Positions 8,366-15,657 of a stretch of DNA of 51,923 nucleotides are shown here, one piece after another (the stretch's first letter is position 1; each line of letters opens with the position of its first letter). The position numbers and the translations under genes were made by a program. The stretch lies in the NCBI GenBank assembly GCA_016842005.1, contig JAENYD010000016.1, forward strand, positions 1 to 51,923. Reading direction: 5' to 3'. Below the pieces are notes generated by a model. That model saw nothing but the letters and a program-made list of their open reading frames with translations, was not told where the DNA came from and ran no database searches. The stretch comes from Clostridium thermobutyricum. GTDB lineage: Bacteria; Bacillota; Clostridia; Ch29.

Positions 8366-10192
8366 TCACCTTTTAAAATTTATTTGACATACGGGGTCAT
8401 GGCTTTCTATCAGGTAAACATCCCTGTCTATTTCTTTAACTCTGCAGTTTTCCGCATTTTGGATTTTTTTCTTGCTTCTCAGAACAAAATATGACTTATC
8501 AAAAAGATTGTCAGAGTATATCCTGATATAAGTATCCTTTTTTTCGTATACGGGGTCACATATAAGGTATTTAATCATTTCGTTCGCGCCTTCAGAGGCT
8601 GTCATGCCCCTTAGCCATCTGTAATTATCAAAAATAAATTTGTTGAACCGGTCATATTCCCTGTAAAGCCGGGACCATCCCTTGTTGCCGGTACGCTGGT
8701 AATCCAGAATATCATCAGGGTGAACAAAATGTGAAAAAACGCCGTGGGAAGTTATGCCATTTAATGCCAGCCAAACATTTTCCTCGGAATCGCTATATCC
8801 TGCTGTCAGTCTGGGAAATTCAACAATGCCATCCGGAGATATTTCAAATTCCTGGTCATAGGTATCTTTGCCTTCGGTTAATGCATACAGGGAACATATT
8901 ATTCTGATATCTGATTTTGCAGCCAAAATAGCTTCCCTCCCTTCAGGATATATTATGTTTGACGGCGGTACATATACCCTGAAGGTATAATTGGGAAAAG
9001 CTTTCTTGGACAACCTGTTTATTTCTTCAATCGCATCAATCATTGTATCGGTATCTTTCCACGGTTTATACCCGAGTTCTTTATCTGACAGCTCTTTGGT
9101 GGAAAACGGCTGGTGGTTGTATCCGTGTATACCAATTTCCCCGCCATGGGCGATAAGTTCCCGGCCATAAAAAATATAATCCTTTATGCTCAGGTCGGTT
9201 GACCCCGGTACAATTTTTTGGGTTTCATCATTGTATGTTCCTATCACAACGCCGGTATATTTAATATTATACTTTGCTGCCAGTTCCGCCATATCCGGCC
9301 ACCAGACATCTTTGTAAAACCGCGAGATGGTCATACCATATTCTTCGGTTATCTTCCCATAGGTTCCTTCCGGGATGGGGGCCGGAAAGTCATCGATAAA
9401 ACTCACTTTGGCATCAATGACCGGATATATAAAGTCTTCTTCCAGCAGGCCAAGGGCGCCTGTAATGAAGCCTCTGTTCCTTTTATCCGCCAGCACCGTC
9501 CCGTTGAAGTACATTATATTCCCCAGTCCATACCTCCTCTTCCATAATAGCGGTGTCCCGTCTATTGCCTCGGCATATTTCTCACAATCTCCTGTAAGTC
9601 TTAAACTGATTGATGAATTGGTCATTAACTCTTCTTCAGTTATTTCAAGCCCCTCGCCTTTTATAAGCACATTATCCAGAAGCCGGATGCCCTGGCAGTT
9701 GACAAAATCTCCGAATTCATAAATACCCAGTTTCCTGTAAATGGCCTGAAAATTCCCTGAAGGGGCCAGTCTGAAAGCGATGAACAAATTCCCGCCCTCG
9801 AATACATATGCCATCAAGTCATCTGGGTCGTAAAATCTGTCAATGTCCTCCAGAATCAGTATAACTGTATCGTATTCATCGTTAATATTACGAACACTGT
9901 CAACGTCAACAGCATCATACCCGATTTTTATATAGTCTAGCATCTTTTCAAAGTTCTCTTTTATTTTTAAAAATTCTTCCTTATCGTCATAAATCATAAG
10001 ATATCTGTCAGCAGGTATATCGTTAAGTAACGTTTTATCGATCCCCTTGCCCGATTTTTCATTAAAGTCAATGAGAGGCACATTTTCATTCCTGTTCAGC
10101 TTTATAATGAATTCTGAACGGGTGATTTCAATAAATAATGCCATCAGGACAACAAGCAACAGAACCACGGTGATTTGCTTTTTCCATTTCAT
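8366..10192 (-). CDS. pelA: PelA-type polysaccharide deacetylase (DUF2194)
   Basis: 608-residue exported protein. Residues 7-24 form a membrane anchor, about 45-250 a Rossmann-like N-terminal module, and about 255-545 a NodB-related deacetylase domain. The metal-site Asp pair is in FIDDFPAP (about 267-268) and the HxxxH motif in GIHGYNHQP (His356 and His360). It corresponds to the stand-alone deacetylase (PelA-DA) of Gram-positive pel operons. Those lack the Pseudomonas PelA hydrolase domain, and I see none here either. It would remove acetyl groups from the polymer outside the membrane. The ATG overlaps the pelE stop (TAAATG), with GGAAGGTG as the ribosome site. Confidence 0.88.
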   Translation of the reverse strand: MKWKKQITVVLLLVVLMALFIEITRSEFIIKLNRNENVPLIDFNEKSGKGIDKTLLNDIPADRYLMIYDDKEEFLKIKENFEKMLDYIKIGYDAVDVDSVRNINDEYDTVILILEDIDRFYDPDDLMAYVFEGGNLFIAFRLAPSGNFQAIYRKLGIYEFGDFVNCQGIRLLDNVLIKGEGLEITEEELMTNSSISLRLTGDCEKYAEAIDGTPLLWKRRYGLGNIMYFNGTVLADKRNRGFITGALGLLEEDFIYPVIDAKVSFIDDFPAPIPEGTYGKITEEYGMTISRFYKDVWWPDMAELAAKYNIKYTGVVIGTYNDETQKIVPGSTDLSIKDYIFYGRELIAHGGEIGIHGYNHQPFSTKELSDKELGYKPWKDTDTMIDAIEEINRLSKKAFPNYTFRVYVPPSNIIYPEGREAILAAKSDIRIICSLYALTEGKDTYDQEFEISPDGIVEFPRLTAGYSDSEENVWLALNGITSHGVFSHFVHPDDILDYQRTGNKGWSRLYREYDRFNKFIFDNYRWLRGMTASEGANEMIKYLICDPVYEKKDTYIRIYSDNLFDKSYFVLRSKKKIQNAENCRVKEIDRDVYLIESHDPVCQINFKR

Positions 10193-11065
10193 TTAGGCAC
10201 CTTCCAACCAGAATCTGACTATATCCAGACCTTTACCGGAAAGTTTCACCGGTGATTTCCTCAATCCTTCCAGAACAGCATAAAAGCTTTTTTTGTCTTT
10301 GATTAAATAATAATACTTCAAGTTAACCAGATAGGCCGCTTCGGTTTGGTTGTTTTCCAGAAATACCTTGCAGTAATTGCCTGCCCTGTCCAGTTCCCCC
10401 GCTTCAAACAAGGCATTAATCAGTTTACTGTAATATCTTTCATCGCTTTTACGGCTTTTTAGCATATTTTCCAGCATCTGGATATATATGTGCAATATTT
10501 TTTTACTATTGTACTGATCCAGCAGACCGCTCTCTAAATATTCTTCCAGCACGCTGGCATATTCTTTTGCCAGTTCCCCGTCAGCTTTATTTTTCTCATA
10601 TTGTACCGAAAATGCCTGGATTTTCAGGTCCAGGTTCCGCTTTATTTCGGACACGGCTGAAGCTGCATAATGGGCCGTTTCAACATCATCATCCCTGAGG
10701 GCAATTTTTAGCATATCAATATATTTGCTAGAATCTTTCTTCAGGGTATCAATAAGCTGTTGTCTTTTGGTTTTTGTATCATTGATGATCAATGTTTCTT
10801 CAAGGGGTACAAGGTTTGTTTCCTTTTCAATATTAATACGATCAGCAAATAATTCTACAATGCCTTTTATGCCAGGCTGGTCCTCAATTTCTTTATTCCC
10901 CTTGTTTCTTAGCAAATATAGAACCAATACGATAATATATCCCCCTACGGGGAAAAACAGGGATATTATGAAATTGGAAAATCTTTCCTGATTGTTTGCC
11001 CTGCCGGACCCCAAAAAGGCAATCAGGCAGCTAAGCGCTAAATGTGCTGTTATAAGGAGCTTCAT
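10193..11065 (-). CDS. pelE: PelE-like membrane protein
   Basis: 290 residues. Two N-terminal membrane helices (about 3-18 and 30-51) are followed by a largely helical cytoplasmic region with TPR-like repeats (Leu/Ala/Tyr periodicity, about 120-280). This matches PelE, the scaffold of the inner-membrane Pel complex, which is poorly conserved in sequence; the call rests on topology and position between pelD and the deacetylase. The ATG lies 35 nt inside the end of the upstream fusion gene, in another frame, with AAGGCGG as ribosome site. Confidence 0.75.
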   Translation of the reverse strand: MKLLITAHLALSCLIAFLGSGRANNQERFSNFIISLFFPVGGYIIVLVLYLLRNKGNKEIEDQPGIKGIVELFADRINIEKETNLVPLEETLIINDTKTKRQQLIDTLKKDSSKYIDMLKIALRDDDVETAHYAASAVSEIKRNLDLKIQAFSVQYEKNKADGELAKEYASVLEEYLESGLLDQYNSKKILHIYIQMLENMLKSRKSDERYYSKLINALFEAGELDRAGNYCKVFLENNQTEAAYLVNLKYYYLIKDKKSFYAVLEGLRKSPVKLSGKGLDIVRFWLEGA

Positions 11066-13256
11066 AGTATCCGCCTTCTTCCACCATTTCTACGCTTATA
11101 CCCATATCATTCAATCTCCTGATTACATACTGAGCTTCTTCAGCACTGGTATTTGACAATAGCATGAGCAGTTCATTGTTTTCATCAATACCAAGGTGGT
11201 CGGATTCCCGGATGCCTTTTTCAATTTGATATGCAATCCCCTTCTTCTCCCATTCATCCGCATCACGGATTTTCAGCAATATGAAATGGGTATTATTCTT
11301 TTGTTTTGATTCAATCTTGCTCTGAAGGAGTTGCCTGAAATACCCGCTTTTCAGTACGCATGTGCCTTTGATATATTTCTCGTCATAGATGGCCTGTTCA
11401 TATCGATAAGCCCGTGCCAGAGCCGATGTTACAAGGTTTGAAACCACCTGGAGAAGGTTTTGTTTGTACAGGGACATGGTTTCAAACTCCAGCGTATAGA
11501 CAGCAATTATGGCCAGCACCTTGTCGCCAACAATAATAGGTGACATCATCATGGGTAATGATTTTTTCAAATCCCTGTTGACAAATATGGATTTGTTGCG
11601 TATCAGATTTTCTATCTCAGGAATATCGCTCACTCTGATGGACTTGTCAACATTTATACTGCTTCCTTTGGACCTGGAAATCAGTCTTAAATAGTTCTGG
11701 TCCTTTGAAACAGAGAAAATATATACATCTTTTGATTTCATGACTTCTTCTATTACCCCTACAGTCCCGTCAAATACCTTCCCCGGTTCCAGGGTATCAA
11801 GGGCACTTGTAATGCTGTATATTTTGCCGAAACTGTCTTCAGCGTTGGTAATCTGGTCCTGGAGCTCTTTCCTTACAATCTTCCCTTCATTATACATATC
11901 ATAAAGAAAGTCAAATTTTTCTTTTATTTCTTTAATCTGTTCTTCTCTGTCTTCCACCTGGTACTTCTTGCTGTCCATGGAATAGCCCAGGACAGCCCCG
12001 ACAAAAATGTACAGGCTGAAATGAAGCAATGTGTTAACATTGTAAACGAGGGATATTATATCGTGGCCTGTTTCTCGAATTTCCCAGATGAACAGGATAC
12101 AGGAAAAAAAGGCTGCAATTGACGATTGTTTTAATCCGTAAAGGATACCGAAAATAATTATATAGACGAGTTTAAAGTCAACTATATCTTGCAACCCAAA
12201 TCCTTTGGAATACCGAGACAGGAAATATACGATAAGAAATGTCAGTAAATTTTCGATATATGGCACCAGTTTTTTAAATAAGTTATTGTTTTTCTTCTTT
12301 TCTTTAATCTTTTTTGGAGCGAGAATTCCAATTATATTTTCTCTTGTATAGCTTCTATACCACATGTATGTTTTTTTAATGCCCTGCTCCAGGCTGTACA
12401 TGGGTGTCCAGTTGAGCTCTTTTACCGCCTTGTCGTTCACCAGCCTGGAATGTAATATATCACCTTTCCTGGCCTTCGTATATTCTATTTTCACAGGAGA
12501 ATATATTTTTTGGACCAGTTTGGCCAGGTCCTGTATGCTATTTGAGACATTGGCAGATATATTGAGTATATCACACGAACAAAACTCTGCGGCCTTATAT
12601 ATGGCATCAACAACATCTTCCACATAAATAAAATCTCTCGTCTGTTCACCGCTGCCGTGAACCAGTAATGCTTTATTGTTGAAAATGTTATTCATGAAAG
12701 TGACAACAACGCCGCCCTCTCCTTTAGTTGATTGCCTTGGACCGTATACGTTTGAAAAACGGAGACATATTGTATCAAGACCATATATTTCCTTCCACAG
12801 CTTGCAATAATATTCTCCGGTCAGCTTGCTGACGCCATAGGGAGATACCGGATTGCATTCATCTTCTTCTGCAACGGCTGCCTCGCTGGAATTCCCGTAC
12901 ACTGCAGCAGAAGAGGCAAAAACAAATTTCCTTACATTGTATTTGCATGATAAGTACAGCATATTGATAAGGCCCAGGATATTGTACCGGGCGTCAGAAT
13001 AGGGGTCTTCCACAGAAGCCGCAGCATCAATATGCGCGGCCAAATGCACGACTACGTCAAATTCATTGTTCGCAAAGATTTCTTCGCATTTTCTATCTTC
13101 AACATTCATCTGATAGAACTTGTGCTTGATGTTAACATTTTCTTTGTGGCCTGACGAAAGATTGTCTATAATATATACCTTATAACCTTCTTTATAGAAT
13201 CTCTCGGCAGTATGGGAACCAATGAAACCATACCCCCCCGTTATAAGCACTTTCAT
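11031..13256 (-). CDS. pelD: Fusion of NAD-dependent sugar epimerase with PelD (c-di-GMP receptor)
   Basis: 741 residues from the ATG at 13256, chosen because AAGGGGG lies 9 nt ahead; an ATG at 13277 overlaps that site. Residues 1-305 are an extended SDR epimerase with the NAD motif GGYGFIG and catalytic Tyr140-Lys144 (YGVSK), of the UDP-GlcNAc/UDP-Glc 4-epimerase type (compare PelX). About 325-430 are four membrane helices, 470-615 a GAF domain, and 630-735 a degenerate GGDEF domain. An RxxD inhibitory-site motif (RESD, Arg683-Asp686) matches the c-di-GMP binding site of PelD. Epimerase and PelD are separate proteins in the model pel systems I know. The fusion would place UDP-aminosugar supply on the synthase complex. 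First gene of the operon. Confidence 0.88.
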   Translation of the reverse strand: MKVLITGGYGFIGSHTAERFYKEGYKVYIIDNLSSGHKENVNIKHKFYQMNVEDRKCEEIFANNEFDVVVHLAAHIDAAASVEDPYSDARYNILGLINMLYLSCKYNVRKFVFASSAAVYGNSSEAAVAEEDECNPVSPYGVSKLTGEYYCKLWKEIYGLDTICLRFSNVYGPRQSTKGEGGVVVTFMNNIFNNKALLVHGSGEQTRDFIYVEDVVDAIYKAAEFCSCDILNISANVSNSIQDLAKLVQKIYSPVKIEYTKARKGDILHSRLVNDKAVKELNWTPMYSLEQGIKKTYMWYRSYTRENIIGILAPKKIKEKKKNNNLFKKLVPYIENLLTFLIVYFLSRYSKGFGLQDIVDFKLVYIIIFGILYGLKQSSIAAFFSCILFIWEIRETGHDIISLVYNVNTLLHFSLYIFVGAVLGYSMDSKKYQVEDREEQIKEIKEKFDFLYDMYNEGKIVRKELQDQITNAEDSFGKIYSITSALDTLEPGKVFDGTVGVIEEVMKSKDVYIFSVSKDQNYLRLISRSKGSSINVDKSIRVSDIPEIENLIRNKSIFVNRDLKKSLPMMMSPIIVGDKVLAIIAVYTLEFETMSLYKQNLLQVVSNLVTSALARAYRYEQAIYDEKYIKGTCVLKSGYFRQLLQSKIESKQKNNTHFILLKIRDADEWEKKGIAYQIEKGIRESDHLGIDENNELLMLLSNTSAEEAQYVIRRLNDMGISVEMVEEGGYYEAPYNSTFSA

Positions 13257-13368
13257 GATGTTTGTCCCCCTTGACATACAAATAAATCATAGACAGGTAA
13301 GCGGTTGTCCAGGTTGTCATGATGCACTATTCATATTGCAGATGATTTTCCCCGCTGTTTAATAAAAC

Positions 13369-13398
13369 ATATATTGTACTCCCCAAAATACAATATAT
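13369..13398 (-). promoter_or_regulatory. Perfect 10-bp inverted repeat upstream of the pel operon (candidate operator)
   Basis: ATATATTGTA at 13369-13378 and TACAATATAT at 13389-13398 are exact reverse complements around a 10-bp spacer, centred about 127 nt before the pelD-fusion start. It has no GC-rich stem or U-tract and so looks like a DNA operator rather than a terminator. Which protein binds is unknown. The rest of the 380-nt spacer (13278-13657) holds an imperfect 8-bp hairpin near 13408-13432 and no clear riboswitch. Confidence 0.45.
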
Positions 13399-13657
13399 AA
13401 GCCTCTATGAAAACTGTCCGGAAGCAGTTTCAGGGTTTCATCCGAAACGCCCCGGTATTTTACATATGAAATGTAATTATGGTTTTTCTAGCATCAGAAC
13501 AGAAATTTCTTCAGTTTATATTATAATAGCAGTAATACCGGCGCTTTTCAAGCACTTAGTTCAAGCACAGTATCAATAGAATAATATGATATATTTCATA
13601 TATGTATCCTTTAAATTCTTCCTTTTAACGATTTCTTCAATTCTTTTACCTTTTGCC

Positions 13658-14854
13658 TTATCTGACTTCTCTCCAACCCCTTTTCCTGTAAAAGCCGACC
13701 ATTAGCATTGCAGCAATTAACGCCATCGCCGAACCAAAATAAAAAGGAGCGCTGTTGTCAACTTTGTCATACAGTATACCGGCTATAACACTCGCCGGGA
13801 GCAGCGTAATCCCGATAAGGGAATTGTATATTCCAAGCCCCGTACCCCTCTTGTTTTTATCTGTAAGATCGGAGACCAGCGCCTTCTGCACACCGTCTGT
13901 CACCGCACTGTAAAGTCCGTATAAGGCAAACAGCAGAACAACTGCCGCTTTATCATTTGTCCTCCCAAAACCGAAGTATACGATGGAGTAAAGTAAATAC
14001 CCGAAAACAATTAGTCTCTCCCGGCCAATTCTGTCCGAAAGTATGCCGGCAGGAACAGCGAAAATAACCGAGACCGAATTGAATATCAGGTAAACAAGAG
14101 GTATGAACAAGGCTTGTATACCGACATCGCCGGCTTTGACCAGTAACAAGGCATTGGTTGAATTGCCAAGGGTAAATATAAAGGAAATACCCAGGAACAT
14201 ATAATATCTCATCGGGAAGTCCCTGAACACAATCTTCCCGGGAAGCTCCGCCTTGCTTTTTTTAGCCTCCCTGACAAAAAGAACTATATTAATGACCCCC
14301 AGCATGCCCGGTACCGCTGAAAGCAGGAATACCTTGCGGTAATCCCCCGGAAAAACCGCCAGAACTGCAAAGGCCAGCAACGGCCCTGCTATTGCACCGC
14401 TGTTATCCATGGCTTTATGAAAGCCAAAGCTTCTTCCTTTTTTACCCTCACCGGATGATCCGGCTATAAGGCTGTCCCTGGGCGCAGTTCTTATTCCCTT
14501 TCCCACCCTTTCGGAAAATCTGATTATCAGGACCTGCAGGGGTGAAGTCACTATTGAAAATAATGGAGACAGAACAGCCGTAATTGCATAACCCGCCACC
14601 ATGAGAGGTTTGTTTTTGCCGATCCTGTCACTCCACCAGCCTGACAAGGCCTTGAGAAGCGATGCCGTGCTTTCTGCAACTCCTTCAATAAGAGACAGTT
14701 CTGTCTTTGATGCCCCTATAGACATTAAAAAAAGAGGCATAACAGCATATATCATCTTTGTAGTCGTATCAGTAAAAAAGCTGGTTAAGCCCGTAAAAAA
14801 TATATTCCGTTCAAGGCCTAAGATTTTTCTCTGCTTCCCGTTATCAACACTCAT
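13658..14854 (-). CDS. Major facilitator superfamily permease
   Basis: 398 residues with about 12 membrane helices. Two MFS loop motifs are visible (SDRIGKNKP near residue 75 and SDRIGRERL near 270), as is the GKGIRTAPRDSLIAGS segment of a subgroup usually annotated as MFS transporter without known substrate. Start ATG at 14854 follows AGAGGGGGACAGGT. It is separated from the pel operon by a 380-nt spacer and has the same orientation. Nothing around it identifies a substrate. Confidence 0.85.
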   Translation of the reverse strand: MSVDNGKQRKILGLERNIFFTGLTSFFTDTTTKMIYAVMPLFLMSIGASKTELSLIEGVAESTASLLKALSGWWSDRIGKNKPLMVAGYAITAVLSPLFSIVTSPLQVLIIRFSERVGKGIRTAPRDSLIAGSSGEGKKGRSFGFHKAMDNSGAIAGPLLAFAVLAVFPGDYRKVFLLSAVPGMLGVINIVLFVREAKKSKAELPGKIVFRDFPMRYYMFLGISFIFTLGNSTNALLLVKAGDVGIQALFIPLVYLIFNSVSVIFAVPAGILSDRIGRERLIVFGYLLYSIVYFGFGRTNDKAAVVLLFALYGLYSAVTDGVQKALVSDLTDKNKRGTGLGIYNSLIGITLLPASVIAGILYDKVDNSAPFYFGSAMALIAAMLMVGFYRKRGWREVR

Positions 14855-15157
14855 ACCTGTCCCCCTCTAACCGGCCTTTTCATATTATTAGCCATTATAC
14901 TCACAAACCTTGTCGCTATAGTTTCGAAAGTTTTTTTGCGTAATACAATTTCTCCTCTGCATAATCCCTTTGATTAAGAATGAAATATGCCTCTTGCCTC
15001 AATCTTCCAATACCACGAGAGCTTATGAAATTCTTAACCTGCAAACGTCTCGACAGCAATTGTTCTCGAATTGCCTGAAACAAATCCTTTCACTTTCATT
15101 GTATGACTCATCTCTTAAGTCATCGAAATGACTGACGTGTTCAGAAAAACCAATGTT

Positions 15158-15207
15158 GTCAGAAGAACCGTCCCCTTGACAATCGAAGAACCGTCCCCTT
15201 GACAATC
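15158..15207. repeat. Tandem 23-bp GAAGAACCGTCCCC repeat
   Basis: Two exact tandem copies of a 23-bp unit occupy 15162-15184 and 15185-15207; each begins GAAGAACCGTCCCC and ends TTGACAATC. A truncated third copy (CCCCTTGGCA) follows. The first copy is nearly identical to the repeat at 191-217. The unit belongs to the REP-like GGGGACGGTTC family common in clostridial spacers. The surrounding 14855-15224 shows no credible gene; a 64-codon frame there is built from the repeat. Confidence 0.7.
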
Positions 15208-15224
15208 CCCTTGGCATTAATTTA

Positions 15225-15250
15225 AATTTAAAAAGCGGCTTTCACCGCTT
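15225..15250 (-). terminator. Rho-independent terminator of veg
   Basis: On the minus strand AAGCGG (15245-15250) and CCGCTT (15233-15238) form a short stem with a 6-nt loop, followed by TTTAAATTT. It starts 7 nt after the veg stop codon. Confidence 0.6.
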
Positions 15251-15257
15251 CATATTG

Positions 15258-15524
15258 TCAACTGCATTTTATTTTTCTGTTTTCCCTGCACACCGTCAGT
15301 TCCACAGTCTCGGTCAGTATATCCGAATAGCTATACGAAACTCTTCTGACAGCATCTTGATTCCCGTCAAACTTAACGACAAATATGCTGGGATATGTCT
15401 GTTCCAGGACACCTTCTTTCACAAAGGTTTTCTTCCTGCCTTTGTTGGCTTTCAGTCTGACCTTCTCTCCAACATAGCTTTCCACATCTTTTTTTATTCT
15501 GTCAAGAGTTGTATTCACCCGCAT
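15258..15524 (-). CDS. veg: Veg protein
   Basis: 88-residue protein of the Veg family, small and highly expressed in Firmicutes; in B. subtilis it stimulates biofilm formation. The family core is clear: VRLKANKGRKKT, EGVLEQTYPSIFVV and SYSYSDILTETVEL. The ATG at 15524 follows GAGGTGATC. It has its own promoter and terminator, so it is a single-gene unit. It follows yabG and the SpoIID-amidase gene on the same strand, matching the yabG-veg order of B. subtilis. Confidence 0.93.
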   Translation of the reverse strand: MRVNTTLDRIKKDVESYVGEKVRLKANKGRKKTFVKEGVLEQTYPSIFVVKFDGNQDAVRRVSYSYSDILTETVELTVCRENRKIKCS

Positions 15525-15560
15525 ACCCGATCACCTCTCTCAGAGCTCTGTATCTATAAT

Positions 15561-15589
15561 ATTTTACCATAAACTCATTATAAAATCAA
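15561..15589 (-). promoter_or_regulatory. Sigma-A type promoter of veg
   Basis: Minus strand: -35 TTGATT (15584-15589), 17-bp spacer, -10 TAAAAT (15561-15566), placing transcription start about 30 nt before the veg ATG. Confidence 0.6.
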
Positions 15590-15657
15590 ACAAATATTGT
15601 ACCAATGGGCAGGGGTGATTGTCAAATATAATATTTCCCAAATACGAAGATTTATTT

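Noticed and set aside
13278-13657. Possible c-di-GMP riboswitch before the pel operon
   Set aside because: Neither the GEMM-I nor GEMM-II conserved words could be found; only the inverted repeat and a weak hairpin are present.
15023-15217. 64-codon minus-strand frame after veg
   Set aside because: Built largely from the tandem 23-bp repeat and the veg terminator, with no ribosome site or family.
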